Position numbers and translations under genes: made by a program. A stretch of DNA of 64,000 bases from Marimicrobium sp913061115 (GTDB lineage Bacteria; Pseudomonadota; Gammaproteobacteria; Pseudomonadales; Halieaceae), in assembly GCF_047729875.1 (NCBI RefSeq), contig NZ_CP159826.1, forward strand, positions 1,240,001 through 1,304,000, in the 5' to 3' direction. Below are positions 42,725 to 52,577 of this stretch, one piece after another; position 1 is the first letter of the stretch; each line of letters begins with the position of its first letter. The notes beneath the pieces were generated by a model. That model saw only the letters and a list, made by a program, of their open reading frames with translations, was not told where the DNA came from and ran no database searches.

Positions 42725-44743
42725 GTGTCAAGGCGCTTCAAGGTTGAATCCCACTTTCAGCCCGCAGGGGATCAGCCAGAGGCTATCCGGCAGTTGGTAG
42801 AAGGGGCTCGGGCGGGCCTTGCGGCACAGACCCTGCTGGGTGTTACCGGGTCAGGAAAAACCTTCACCATGGCTCATGTGGTGGAGCAGTTGCAGCGCCC
42901 AACCATTGTGATGGCTCACAATAAGACCTTGGCAGCGCAGCTCTACGGTGAATTTAAGGAGTTCTTCCCGCATAACGCGGTGGAGTACTTCGTTTCTTAT
43001 TACGATTACTACCAGCCTGAAGCGTATGTCCCATCGTCCGACACCTTTATAGAGAAGGATGCCTCGGTTAACGAGCATATCGAACAGATGCGTTTGTCGG
43101 CGACCAAGGCCCTACTGGAGCGCAGCGATTGTCTGGTCGTGGCGACTGTCTCTGCCATTTACGGCTTGGGTGACCCTAAATCCTACTTTAAAATGCTGAT
43201 TCATTTGTCCCGGGGCGAGATCGTCGATCAGCGGGAGATCCTTCGCCAATTGGCGGACTTGCAGTACACACGTAACGATGTGGACTTTCGCCGTGGTACC
43301 TATCGGGTGCGGGGCGACGTCATCGACGTATTTCCAGCAGACTCAGAGCGCAATGCGGTCCGTATCGAATTGTATGACCGGGAAGTCGAGAATATAAGCT
43401 GGTTTGACCCGCTCACGGGGGTCGTTGACAGCAAAGTCCCTCGGGTGACGATCTACCCCAAGAGCCACTACGTGACGCCTAGGGACGTTATGCTTGATGC
43501 TGTGGTGCATATTGAAGAAGAACTGGGGCAGCGTCTAAAACAGCTCAGGGACAACGGCAAGCTGGTGGAGGCGCAGCGCATTGAACAGCGCACGCGCTAC
43601 GATGTGGAAATGATCCGTGAGCTCGGTTACTGCACCGGTATCGAAAACTACTCTCGTTACCTGTCGGGTCGCGCGCAGGGGCAGGCTCCGCCCACCTTGT
43701 TCGAATACCTGCCCGACAATGCGCTGGTGATCGTCGATGAGTCTCACGCCAGTATTCCCCAGATCGGCGCGATGTATAAAGGTGATCGCTCACGCAAGGA
43801 AACGTTGGTGGAATACGGTTTTCGTCTGCCATCCGCGTTGGACAACCGTCCCCTGCGCTTTGACGAATGGGAAGCGCTGGTGTCGCAGCTAGTCTTTGTG
43901 TCGGCCACACCTGGACCCTATGAAGCGGATAAGGCGGGACAAATAGTCGAGCAGGTGGTGCGCCCCACTGGCCTGGTAGATCCTTCAATAGAGATTCGCC
44001 CTGCAACAACTCAAGTCGATGATTTGTTGGGCGAGATACGCCTGGTAGCAGAACGCGGCGAGCGGGTGTTAGTGACAACGCTCACTAAACGCATGTCGGA
44101 AGACCTTACCGAGTATCTGGGTGAACACGGCGTGCGAGTGCGCTACCTGCATTCAGATATCGAGACCGTAGAGCGTGTGGAAATTATTCGTGATTTACGT
44201 CTGGGGGTGTTTGACGTATTAGTGGGGATCAATCTGTTGCGTGAGGGGCTGGATATGCCCGAGGTGTCATTGGTTACCATTCTTGATGCCGATAAAGAGG
44301 GTTTCCTGCGCTCTGAACGGTCTCTGATCCAGACTATGGGACGTGCGGCGCGGCATATTAACGGCAGGGCGATTCTCTATGCAGACAGGATGACGGGGTC
44401 CATGGAGCGCGCTATCAAGGAAACCGACCGCCGGCGGGATCTGCAGCTCGCACACAACAAGGCGAATAATATTACGCCTATTGGCATCGAGAAATCGGTG
44501 CAGGATATTATGGAAGGTTCCCGGCTTATGCCGACTCGCGGCAAGGATAAAGCCAAAAAAGTGGCGGAATCTAGGGCAGCGTATAGTGCCGATGTCGCCA
44601 AACTTGCGCCTGCGGCGCTTGCGCGCAAACTCAAGCAATTGGAAGCGCAAATGCATGAGCACGCAAAAAACCTGGAATTCGAGGATGCGGCGGCGATGCG
44701 GGATCAGCTGGCGGAAATCAAGCAGCTGGCCTTTGTCAGTTAG
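42725..44743 (+). CDS. uvrB: excinuclease ABC subunit B
   Basis: DNA helicase-like damage verifier of nucleotide excision repair. The 672 residues are the usual length. It has Walker A GVTGSGKTFT (about 39), the beta-hairpin region YYDYYQPEAYVP, VDESHAS (motif II, about 338), VSATPGPYE, and LREGLDMPEVSLV with QTMGRAARH (motifs V and VI), and a C-terminal UVR domain EAQMHEHAKNLEFEDAAAMRDQL. GTG start at 42725. No consensus LexA box was seen in the 155 bases upstream. Confidence 0.97.
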   Translation: MSRRFKVESHFQPAGDQPEAIRQLVEGARAGLAAQTLLGVTGSGKTFTMAHVVEQLQRPTIVMAHNKTLAAQLYGEFKEFFPHNAVEYFVSYYDYYQPEAYVPSSDTFIEKDASVNEHIEQMRLSATKALLERSDCLVVATVSAIYGLGDPKSYFKMLIHLSRGEIVDQREILRQLADLQYTRNDVDFRRGTYRVRGDVIDVFPADSERNAVRIELYDREVENISWFDPLTGVVDSKVPRVTIYPKSHYVTPRDVMLDAVVHIEEELGQRLKQLRDNGKLVEAQRIEQRTRYDVEMIRELGYCTGIENYSRYLSGRAQGQAPPTLFEYLPDNALVIVDESHASIPQIGAMYKGDRSRKETLVEYGFRLPSALDNRPLRFDEWEALVSQLVFVSATPGPYEADKAGQIVEQVVRPTGLVDPSIEIRPATTQVDDLLGEIRLVAERGERVLVTTLTKRMSEDLTEYLGEHGVRVRYLHSDIETVERVEIIRDLRLGVFDVLVGINLLREGLDMPEVSLVTILDADKEGFLRSERSLIQTMGRAARHINGRAILYADRMTGSMERAIKETDRRRDLQLAHNKANNITPIGIEKSVQDIMEGSRLMPTRGKDKAKKVAESRAAYSADVAKLAPAALARKLKQLEAQMHEHAKNLEFEDAAAMRDQLAEIKQLAFVS

Positions 44744-44939
44744 CGACAAGGGCTCGATTCCATCGGCTATAGCAATTTATCACTCAATCGGGCACTATAC
44801 CTGCCCCGAATTCGGGGTGCATCCTGACATAAATAATTTGGCCGGCAGTATCGCAGGGCGGATTATAGTGAATGAAATGAGTAAGTTAAGAAGAATCAAG
44901 TGACCTTTGGTAGGGGCCACCACTGAACAAGGAACAGCA

Positions 44940-46871
44940 ATGCCTGTTATTACTTTGCCTGACGGCAGCCAACGAACGTTCGATCATCCGATATCGGTGC
45001 ACGATGTCGCGGTCGATATCGGCCCGGGATTGGCTAAAGCCGCCCTAGGTGGCATCGTGGATGGCCAAGAGGTGGATACCTCTTACGTCTTAGAGGGCGA
45101 TGCCTCGATTGCGATCATCACCGATCAGGATGACGCGGGTCTGGAGATCATCCGACACTCTACCGCGCATTTGTTGGCAATGGCGGTGCAGGAGCTCTTT
45201 CCTGGGGTACAGGTCACTATCGGTCCGGTGATAGACGACGGCTTCTACTATGATTTTGCCACCGGGCACAAATTTACACCCCCAGACCTAGAAAACATCG
45301 AACAACGTATGGAAGAACTCGCAGCGCGCGATCTACCTGTGCAGCGAGTGGTGATGAGCCGGGAAAAGGCCATAGAAACATTCCGTAATATGGGCGAGAA
45401 CTACAAAGTCCAGATCATCGAGGCGCTGCCTGAAGGCGAAGAGATTTCGTTGTACACGCAAGGTGCTTGGGGTGATCTCTGCCGCGGTCCTCATGTGCCT
45501 AGCACCGGAAAGTTAAAAGCCTTTAAGTTGACCAAAGTCGCAGGAGCTTACTGGCGCGGCGATTCAAACAACGAAATGTTGCAGCGAATTTACGGCACCG
45601 CCTGGGCCAGCAAAAAGCAGCTCAAGCAATACCTGAGCCGCATACAAGAAGCTGAAAAACGTGATCACCGAAAAATTGCCAAGAAGCTCGGTTTATTTCA
45701 TACACAGGAAGAAGCACCGGGCATGGTGTTTTGGCACCCGGCCGGATGGAGCATCTATCAGACTATTGAGCAGTACATGCGAAAGGCTCAGCAAGAAAAC
45801 GGTTATCAGGAGATCAGGACCCCTCAGTTAGTGGACCTTTCGTTGTGGGAGAAATCCGGGCATGCGGAAAAGTTCAGTGATGATATGTTTATGCTCAAGT
45901 CTGAGGATCGGGACTTTGCGGTAAAACCTATGAACTGTCCCTGCCATGTGCAGGTGTTCAACCAGGGTCTGAAGTCCTATCGCGATTTACCCCTTCGATT
46001 GGCGGAGTTCGGATCCTGTCATCGAAATGAGCCGTCGGGTTCTCTCCACGGGATTATGCGAGTGCGCGGGTTTGTGCAAGATGATGCGCATATTTTTTGC
46101 ACAGAGGAACAAATTCAGCCCGAGGTTTCATCCTTTATTGATTTACTGCATGCCGTCTACGAGGACTTTGGTTTTAGCGAGGTGATCTACCGGTTATCTA
46201 CGCGTCCCGAGCAACGAGTGGGTACGGATGCTGACTGGGATCGGTCGGAAAAAGCGCTGGCCGATGCGCTCGATGCGCAGAATCTTCCCTGGCAGGAGCT
46301 GCCGGGGGAGGGCGCGTTCTATGGTCCAAAAATTGAATTTTCCCTGAAAGATTGTATCGGGCGTGTGTGGCAGTTGGGAACGATTCAGGTCGACTTTTCG
46401 ATGCCGGCACGCCTCGATGCGCAGTACGTATCAGAGGACGGTAGCCGTCAGGTGCCGGTCATGTTGCACCGGGCCGTGCTGGGTTCATTCGAGCGATTCA
46501 TCGGGATTTTGATTGAGCATTACGAAGGCGCTTTCCCCAGCTGGCTGGCGCCCACACAGGTCGTTGTGCTCAATATTACGGACAAACAGTCCGAATATAC
46601 CCAAAATGTGGAAGATTCCTTGAAGAACATGGGTTTTAGGGTCATTTCGGACTTGAGAAATGAAAAAATCGGCTTTAAAATCCGCGAGCATACAATTCAG
46701 AAGGTTCCGTACCTGTTGGTGGTAGGGGATAAAGAAGTGGAAACACAGACTGTGGCCGTGCGTGCCCGTCGTGGTGAGGACTTGGGATCCATGGATCTCG
46801 ACGCGTTTATTGCGCACCTTACCGACGATGTTGCATCTCGCGGTCGCGTTACAATGGAGAATCAGTATTAA
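44940..46871 (+). CDS. thrS: threonyl-tRNA synthetase
   Basis: 643 residues: TGS domain (VITLPDGSQRTFDHPISV), editing domain with HSTAHLLAMA, class II catalytic core with MNCPCHVQVFNQ and zinc ligands, GSCHRNEPSGSLHGIMRVR (motif 2), and a C-terminal anticodon-binding domain. ATG 44940 is chosen because MPVITLPDG is the family start. The stop overlaps the infC ATT start. Confidence 0.98.
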   Translation: MPVITLPDGSQRTFDHPISVHDVAVDIGPGLAKAALGGIVDGQEVDTSYVLEGDASIAIITDQDDAGLEIIRHSTAHLLAMAVQELFPGVQVTIGPVIDDGFYYDFATGHKFTPPDLENIEQRMEELAARDLPVQRVVMSREKAIETFRNMGENYKVQIIEALPEGEEISLYTQGAWGDLCRGPHVPSTGKLKAFKLTKVAGAYWRGDSNNEMLQRIYGTAWASKKQLKQYLSRIQEAEKRDHRKIAKKLGLFHTQEEAPGMVFWHPAGWSIYQTIEQYMRKAQQENGYQEIRTPQLVDLSLWEKSGHAEKFSDDMFMLKSEDRDFAVKPMNCPCHVQVFNQGLKSYRDLPLRLAEFGSCHRNEPSGSLHGIMRVRGFVQDDAHIFCTEEQIQPEVSSFIDLLHAVYEDFGFSEVIYRLSTRPEQRVGTDADWDRSEKALADALDAQNLPWQELPGEGAFYGPKIEFSLKDCIGRVWQLGTIQVDFSMPARLDAQYVSEDGSRQVPVMLHRAVLGSFERFIGILIEHYEGAFPSWLAPTQVVVLNITDKQSEYTQNVEDSLKNMGFRVISDLRNEKIGFKIREHTIQKVPYLLVVGDKEVETQTVAVRARRGEDLGSMDLDAFIAHLTDDVASRGRVTMENQY

Positions 46872-47403
46872 GAAAGATAGCGGCAAAGGAGCCAGTAAAA
46901 AGGCGATTATCAATGACCAGATTACGGCGGACCCATTACGTCTGGTTGGAGCCGAAGGTGAGCAAGTAGGAATCGTGTCCTTGAAAGAGGCACTGGCAGC
47001 GGCCGAGGCGGCGAGCATGGATTTAGTGCTGATTGCCGATTCCGATCCAGCAGTGTGTAAGCTGATGGATTACGGGAAGTTTGTGTTTGAGATCAAGAAA
47101 CAAAAAGCTGCCCAGAAGAAGAAGCAGAAGCGTACACAAGTGAAAGAAATGAAGTTTCGTCCAGGGACGGAAGATGGAGATTATCAGGTAAAACTACGCA
47201 ACCTGATTCGTTTCCTAGAAAACGGCGATAAGGCCAAAGTTACGCTGCGGTTTCGCGGTCGTGAAATGGCTCACCAGGAAATTGGCATGGAGCTACTCAA
47301 GCGAGTAGAAGCTGATCTGGCCGAGTTGGGTGCTGTCGAGCAATTCCCGAAAATGGAAGGCCGACAACTCACTATGGTTATTGCCCCCAAGAAGAAGAAC
47401 TAG
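46867..47403 (+). CDS. infC: translation initiation factor IF-3, ATT start
   Basis: 178 residues: IINDQITADPLRLVGAEGEQVG opens the N domain, VCKLMDYGKFVFE and RTQVKEMKFRPGTEDGDYQVK follow. No ATG, GTG or TTG suits the family start; ATT at 46867, preceded by GGAG, gives KKDSGKGASKK and the normal length. The rare AUU start is the established basis of IF-3 autoregulation in E. coli. It overlaps the last codons of thrS (TATTAA). Confidence 0.95.
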   Translation: MKKDSGKGASKKAIINDQITADPLRLVGAEGEQVGIVSLKEALAAAEAASMDLVLIADSDPAVCKLMDYGKFVFEIKKQKAAQKKKQKRTQVKEMKFRPGTEDGDYQVKLRNLIRFLENGDKAKVTLRFRGREMAHQEIGMELLKRVEADLAELGAVEQFPKMEGRQLTMVIAPKKKN

Positions 47404-47462
47404 CGGCCTGTGAATGCCCTTGTTTCTTTATATATTAACTTTCAAATGCGGAGTATTTGATT

Positions 47463-47657
47463 ATGCCAAAAGCAAAAATTCACAGTGGGGCTGCCAAGCG
47501 GTTTAAGAAAACTGCCGGTGGATACAAGCGCAAGAGCGCCCATAAGAGTCACATCCTAACCAAGATGACTACCAAACGTAAGCGTCAGCTGCGCGGTACC
47601 TCTATGGTCCATAAGAGCGACGTTGTTCTTATTGATCGTATGATGCGTGCCAAGTAA
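47463..47657 (+). CDS. rpmI: 50S ribosomal protein L35
   Basis: 64 residues: PKAKIHSGAAKRFKKTAGGYKR start and KRKRQLRGTSMV in the middle are canonical. ATG 47463 is preferred over an in-frame TTG six bases earlier. Second gene of the infC-rpmI-rplT operon; L20 is known to repress rpmI and itself by binding the mRNA in E. coli. Confidence 0.97.
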   Translation: MPKAKIHSGAAKRFKKTAGGYKRKSAHKSHILTKMTTKRKRQLRGTSMVHKSDVVLIDRMMRAK

Positions 47658-47688
47658 TCAGTCTATTGGATAATTAGGGAGAACAACT

Positions 47689-48045
47689 ATGGCTCGCGTA
47701 AAACGAGGTGTAGTGGCGCATCGGCGTCACAAGAAAGTATTGAAACAGGCCAAGGGATATTACGGGGCACGCAGCCGTATTTTCCGGGTCGCTAAACAAG
47801 CTGTTACCAAGGCTGGCCAGTATGCCTACCGTGACCGTCGTCAGCGTAAACGTCAGTTTCGCGCTCTGTGGATCACGCGTATCAATGCCCAGTCTCGTGC
47901 TAATGGCCTTAGCTATAGCCGTTTGATCAATGGTTTGAAAAAAGCTGAGATCGGATTGGATCGCCGCGTACTGGCGGACCTAGCCGTGCACGATAAGTCA
48001 GCTTTTTCGACGATCGTTGAGCAAGCGAAGGCCGCATTGGCCTAA
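47689..48045 (+). CDS. rplT: 50S ribosomal protein L20
   Basis: 118 residues: ARVKRGVVAHRRHKKVLKQAKGYYGARSR and AYRDRRQRKRQFRALWI are invariant family segments. Start preceded by AGGGAGAA. Early assembly protein of the large subunit and translational repressor of its operon. Integrons of vibrios are known to sit beside this infC-rpmI-rplT cluster. Confidence 0.98.
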   Translation: MARVKRGVVAHRRHKKVLKQAKGYYGARSRIFRVAKQAVTKAGQYAYRDRRQRKRQFRALWITRINAQSRANGLSYSRLINGLKKAEIGLDRRVLADLAVHDKSAFSTIVEQAKAALA

Positions 48046-48089
48046 GCCCACCCCACCGCTTGGGCGGTTCGCTGGCTACAGGTAAGACT

Positions 48090-48125
48090 GAAAGGGAAAG
48101 GGCGGTGCTCTTTCCCTTTTTTTAT
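48090..48125 (+). terminator. terminator/attenuator after rplT
   Basis: AAAGGGAAAG ... CTTTCCCTTTTTTT hairpin with a T run, 45 bases after the rplT stop and 165 bases before pheS. Confidence 0.85.
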
Positions 48126-48289
48126 TGATTGGGCGGTGGATTTTTGCCAGAGGTGCGTGTTTGAGGATGGCTGTCCATGTCGGACCTTTAAGCGCGTACA
48201 CTGGGCTAACGCACAGTTTGAAACACTTACGGAGCGGATGGACAGTGACAGACTGCCTAATACTCAAATTAGACCTGAGAAAAACCTAA

Positions 48290-49303
48290 ATGGAAAACCT
48301 CGAACCAATCGCCAACCAAGCCAGGTCTGCTATTGCCGCAGCGCAAGATAGCGCCACGCTTGAACAATTGCGTGTCGATTATCTGGGCAAAAAGGGCCAG
48401 CTTACAGGCTTACTTAAAGGCCTGAGTAACCTGGCCCCCGAAGATCGTCCTAGGGCTGGCGCATTGATAAACGTGGTTAAGCAGGAACTGCAGGAGCTGA
48501 TTGGTGAGCGCAAGACAGCTCTGGATGCTACTGCCGTTAAGGCGAAGCTGGAGCAGGAGTCCATCGATGTAACAATGCCCGGTCGCGCTAAAACGATTGG
48601 CGGTGTGCATCCTGTGACTCAGACGATCGAGCGGATGGAGGACTTTTTCTCGGCCATTGGTTTCGATGTAGTGGAAGGTCCAGAGATAGAGGACGATTAT
48701 CATAATTTTGAAGCACTCAACATTCCTGCTCATCATCCCGCCAGAGCCATGCACGATACCTTTTACGTAGATGAACACACGGTGCTGCGCACACATACCT
48801 CGCCGGTGCAGGTACGGGTAATGGAAAGTCAGGAGCCGCCACTGCGGATTATTTGTCCTGGGCGGGTCTACCGCTGCGATTCAGACTTGACGCATACACC
48901 CATGTTTCACCAGGTTGAAGGCCTACTGATTGACGAACACTCCAGTTTTTCTGATCTGAAAGGCCTGATAGAAGATTTCTTGCGCGTATTTTTTGAACGC
49001 GATCTGGAGGTGCGTTTCAGACCCTCCTATTTCCCCTTTACCGAGCCATCTGCGGAAGTGGACATTCAGTGCGTCAACTGCGGAGGGAAGGGCTGCCGAG
49101 TCTGTAGTCAAACGGGATGGTTAGAGGTTATGGGTTGCGGCATGGTGCATCCAAAAGTCTTCGAGGCTGCAGGCATTGATACAGAAAAATATTCAGGCTT
49201 CGCGTTTGGTATGGGCGTTGAGCGTCTCGCCATGTTGCGCTACGGCGTTAACGACCTGCGCCTGTTTTTTGACAATGACTTGCGTTTTCTTGAGCAGTTT
49301 TAA
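48290..49303 (+). CDS. pheS: phenylalanyl-tRNA synthetase alpha subunit
   Basis: 337 residues. N-terminal coiled coil; class II core with HHPARAMHDTFYV, LRTHTSPVQVRVM (motif 2 region), FPFTEPSAEVDI and GMGVERLAMLRYGVNDLR (motif 3). Forms an alpha2-beta2 enzyme with PheT, whose gene begins 12 bases downstream. No pheM-like leader peptide was recognised in the preceding 160 bases. Confidence 0.98.
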   Translation: MENLEPIANQARSAIAAAQDSATLEQLRVDYLGKKGQLTGLLKGLSNLAPEDRPRAGALINVVKQELQELIGERKTALDATAVKAKLEQESIDVTMPGRAKTIGGVHPVTQTIERMEDFFSAIGFDVVEGPEIEDDYHNFEALNIPAHHPARAMHDTFYVDEHTVLRTHTSPVQVRVMESQEPPLRIICPGRVYRCDSDLTHTPMFHQVEGLLIDEHSSFSDLKGLIEDFLRVFFERDLEVRFRPSYFPFTEPSAEVDIQCVNCGGKGCRVCSQTGWLEVMGCGMVHPKVFEAAGIDTEKYSGFAFGMGVERLAMLRYGVNDLRLFFDNDLRFLEQF

Positions 49304-49315
49304 GGGAAATAGAAA

Positions 49316-51691
49316 ATGAAAATCAGCGAAAAATGGTTGCGCGAATGGGTCTCTCCCGCACTGAGTACGCAAGAGCTAGCGCATCAAATAACGATGGCCG
49401 GGCTTGAGGTTGATGCCATTGAGCCGGTGGCGGATATGTTTAGCGGTGTTGTGGTTGCTGAAATTCTGAGCGTTGAACCGCATCCGGATGCGGACAAGTT
49501 GCGTGTTTGCCAGGTCGGTGCAGGCAGTGAAACGGTGCAGATTGTGTGCGGTGCGCCTAATGCACGGGCCGGACTGAAAGTCCCGTTGGCACAGGTAGAA
49601 GCCGAGCTCCCCGGTAATTTCAAAATCAAACGGGCAAAACTGCGCGGAGTGGAATCGCAGGGAATGCTGTGTGCAGAGCAGGAGTTGGGGCTGTCAGATA
49701 GTGCGGACGGTTTGATGGAGCTTGCGTCCGACGCGCCTGTCGGCATTGATCTACGACACTATCTGGAACTCGATGACCAAGTGATCGACATTAGCGTCAC
49801 GCCAAATCGCGCTGACTGTCTGGGTATTGCGGGGATCGCTCGTGAAGTGGGTTTGCTGAATAAACTTGCGGTCACTGAGCCTGCCTTCACCAAAGCTCCA
49901 GAAACGATAACGGATACCATTTCCATCGAGGTGCAGGCAGAGGAATGCTGCCCACGCTATGTTGGCCGGGTGATCAAGGGTATCGACATATCCCGCCCTA
50001 GTCCGCAGTGGTTACAGGAAAAGTTGCGCCGCTGTGGTGTTCGTTCTATCGATGCAGTCGTGGATGTGACCAACTATCTACTGCTGGAGCTCGGTCAACC
50101 TATGCATGCGTTTGACCACGGTAAGCTGCACGGTGCCATCGAAGTGCGTATGGCGGCACCTGATGAGTCGATCGAGTTGCTGGACGGCAAGACACTCAAA
50201 TTACGGGCAGACACACTGGTTATTGCCGATCGTGAGGGGCCGCTCGCGATGGCTGGAATCATGGGAGGGCAGCGCTCAGCCGTCAGTGGCACGACAAAAG
50301 ATATTGTATTAGAAGCGGCATTTTTTGCTCCCAAACCCTTGGCGGGGAGGGCCCGCTCCTACGGGTTGCACACGGATTCTTCCCACCGTTTCGAGCGTGG
50401 TGTGGATTTTGAGTTACAGGTGCAGGCGATGGAGCGTGCCACGCAAATGCTGCTGGAACTGGTCGGCGGTGAGGCCGGGCCTATTCAGGAAGTGGTGTCA
50501 AAAAATAATCTACCCGCGCGGCCTGATGTTGTCCTCAGAGCTGCCCGTATCGAGAAGGTGCTGGGCTTAAGTCTGTCAGCCGATGAAGTCGAACGTATTT
50601 TGTGTGGACTCGGACTGGGTGTCACCGAGACTGATGGTGGCTGGTGTTGTTCGGTTCCCAGTTGGCGCTTCGATATCACTATTGAGGTAGACCTATTGGA
50701 AGAGTTAGCCAGAGTCTATGGTTACAATCGGCTGCCGGTGACCCATATCCACGCCAAGCTGGAGATGCAGGCGCGGCCTGAAACAGATTTGTCTATTCGT
50801 TATTTACGTCGGCACCTGAGCGCCAGAGGTTATCGTGAGGCAATCACCTACAGTTTTGTAGACCCTCAGTTACAGCGGACATTTGATCCCGAGCAAGCGC
50901 CGGTGGTTCTGAGCAATCCTATTTCCGCCGATATGGCCGTCATGCGCACCAGCCTACTGCCGGGGTTGGTTAGTGCCGTTCTGCATAATACTAACCGGCA
51001 GCAGCCTTCTGTGCGGTTGTTCGAGACGGGCCTACGATTTATACCCGATGATTCAGGCCTACGTCAGGTGCCGACACTGGCCATGGTATCGACGGGTCCG
51101 CGCTTTGAAGAGTCCTGGGCGTCGCCCGCCGATGACTCTGATTTTTTTGATTTAAAGGGGGACATTGAGAGCCTGCTGGGGCTGACTCGGAGGTCGGAAC
51201 ACTTTAGCTTCGGCGCCACTTCACGACCGGCGCTCCACCCAGGACAGACTGCCTGCATCACCCGAAAGGGTGAGGTTGTCGGCGTTGTGGGTGCACTACA
51301 CCCCTCGGTAGGCACTGAATTGGGGCTGAACGCGCCTTTGTACCTCTGTGAAATTGATCTAGCGGTATTACTTGAAGGAGAGATACCAAAGTATGCAGAA
51401 CTGTCCAAGTTTCCCGAAGTTCGCCGAGATTTAGCGGTAGTTGTCGACAAGGCGGTGTCATCGGCCCGTTTGATGGAAGATGTGCGAGCGGCTGCCGGAA
51501 GTTACATCACAGACTTAAGGCTTTTTGATGTCTATACAGGGAAAGGCATTGATCCTAAAAGAAAAAGTCTCGCACTGGGTTTGACATTCCGCGATCAATC
51601 GCGCACTCTTGGCGAGGAAGATGTGAATGTGGCCGTGGGTCAAGTGATTGATCTATTGGAAAAAAACTATAATGCTGAGCTTAGAAACTAG
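49316..51691 (+). CDS. pheT: phenylalanyl-tRNA synthetase beta subunit
   Basis: 791 residues: MKISEKWLREWVSP start, an EMAP-type tRNA-binding domain (PHPDADKLRVCQVG), B3/B4 editing region (DVTNYLLLELGQPMHAFD), B5 domain, and C-terminal FDX-ACB anticodon-binding domain (FPEVRRDLAVVVD). Normal length, intact. Co-transcribed with pheS and ihfA. Confidence 0.98.
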   Translation: MKISEKWLREWVSPALSTQELAHQITMAGLEVDAIEPVADMFSGVVVAEILSVEPHPDADKLRVCQVGAGSETVQIVCGAPNARAGLKVPLAQVEAELPGNFKIKRAKLRGVESQGMLCAEQELGLSDSADGLMELASDAPVGIDLRHYLELDDQVIDISVTPNRADCLGIAGIAREVGLLNKLAVTEPAFTKAPETITDTISIEVQAEECCPRYVGRVIKGIDISRPSPQWLQEKLRRCGVRSIDAVVDVTNYLLLELGQPMHAFDHGKLHGAIEVRMAAPDESIELLDGKTLKLRADTLVIADREGPLAMAGIMGGQRSAVSGTTKDIVLEAAFFAPKPLAGRARSYGLHTDSSHRFERGVDFELQVQAMERATQMLLELVGGEAGPIQEVVSKNNLPARPDVVLRAARIEKVLGLSLSADEVERILCGLGLGVTETDGGWCCSVPSWRFDITIEVDLLEELARVYGYNRLPVTHIHAKLEMQARPETDLSIRYLRRHLSARGYREAITYSFVDPQLQRTFDPEQAPVVLSNPISADMAVMRTSLLPGLVSAVLHNTNRQQPSVRLFETGLRFIPDDSGLRQVPTLAMVSTGPRFEESWASPADDSDFFDLKGDIESLLGLTRRSEHFSFGATSRPALHPGQTACITRKGEVVGVVGALHPSVGTELGLNAPLYLCEIDLAVLLEGEIPKYAELSKFPEVRRDLAVVVDKAVSSARLMEDVRAAAGSYITDLRLFDVYTGKGIDPKRKSLALGLTFRDQSRTLGEEDVNVAVGQVIDLLEKNYNAELRN

Positions 51692-51703
51692 GTAGAAGAG
51701 ACG

Positions 51704-52012
51704 ATGGTTGCTCTTACTAAATCTGAAATGGCGGAACGCCTATTTGAAGAGCTGGGGCTCAACAAACGGGAGGCCAAGGAGATCGTAGAGTTGTTCTTCG
51801 AGGAAATTCGCGGCTGCCTTGAAAACAATGAGCAGGTCAAGTTGTCGGGTTTCGGTAATTTCGACCTGCGTGATAAGAGCCAGCGTCCCGGTCGCAACCC
51901 TAAAACCGGTGAAGAGATTCCGATTTCCGCCCGCAGGGTTGTTACGTTTAGGCCCGGTCAGAAGCTAAAAGCACGAGTAGAAGAATATGCTGGAACCGAC
52001 ACACAACAATGA
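51704..52012 (+). CDS. ihfA: integration host factor subunit alpha
   Basis: 102 residues: ALTKSEMAERLFEELGLNKREAKEIVE helix pair, KLSGFGNFDLRDKSQRPGRNPKTGEEIPI arm, FRPGQKLKARVE tail. Partner of IhfB at 3.7 kb. The canonical pheST-ihfA order; its end overlaps the following merR gene by 26 bases. Confidence 0.98.
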   Translation: MVALTKSEMAERLFEELGLNKREAKEIVELFFEEIRGCLENNEQVKLSGFGNFDLRDKSQRPGRNPKTGEEIPISARRVVTFRPGQKLKARVEEYAGTDTQQ

Positions 52013-52355
52013 ATTGCCGCCAATTCCTGGCAAACGTTATTTTACTATTGGTGAAGTCAGTGAGCTTTGCGCCGTCAAGCCTCACGTCCTTCGTTACTGG
52101 GAACAGGAATTTCCGCAGCTAAAGCCTGTTAAGCGTCGCGGTAATCGCCGCTACTATCAGCGCGACGATGTGCTAACTATTCGACAGATCCGCGCGTTTC
52201 TGTATGACGAGGGCTACACCATCGGTGGTGCCAGGCAGCGGATGACCGATGACAATGGTAAGGGGGCCTCACTTCCGGCTGAGCTGCAGGCAGTGATTAA
52301 GGAGACCATCGAAGAGTTAGAAGATGTACTTAAGGTCCTAGGTCCGGCTAAATAG
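51987..52355 (+). CDS. MerR-family transcriptional regulator
   Basis: 122 residues with an N-terminal winged helix, RYFTIGEVSELCAVKPHVLRYWEQEF, and a short C-terminal helix without effector cysteines. This small regulator follows ihfA and precedes tRNA-Pro throughout Pseudomonas-like genomes; its target is not known. Confidence 0.92.
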   Translation: MLEPTHNNELPPIPGKRYFTIGEVSELCAVKPHVLRYWEQEFPQLKPVKRRGNRRYYQRDDVLTIRQIRAFLYDEGYTIGGARQRMTDDNGKGASLPAELQAVIKETIEELEDVLKVLGPAK

Positions 52356-52412
52356 CCTTTGTATCAAACGTGGTATTGAGTATAATGCCGCCGGCGCCTA
52401 GTCAGGCGAATT

Positions 52413-52489
52413 CGGGGCGTAGCGCAGTATGGTAGCGCACCACACTGGGGGTGTGGGGGTCGCAGGTTCAAATCCTGCCGTCCCGACCA
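52413..52489 (+). tRNA. tRNA-Pro (anticodon GGG), CCA encoded
   Basis: 77 bases: acceptor CGGGGCG, D-loop AGCGCAGTATGGTAGCGC, anticodon loop with GGG, T-loop GGTTCAAATCC, encoded CCA. Conserved position after merR. Its 3' end is followed by an integrase remnant, as at tRNA-targeted islands. Confidence 0.96.
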
Positions 52490-52524
52490 ATTTCACTATA
52501 AAAATCAATATTTTAGATTCCCTG

Positions 52525-52548
52525 CACACCGCACGGTTAAGCGGTGTG
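52525..52548 (+). terminator. hairpin downstream of tRNA-Pro
   Basis: CACACCGC-acggttaa-GCGGTGTG stem, perfect over 8 pairs, followed by a weak T-rich stretch. Likely ends the tRNA transcript. Confidence 0.55.
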
Positions 52549-52577
52549 TAGTAAAGCATAGTTTTTCTTCTCTCATT

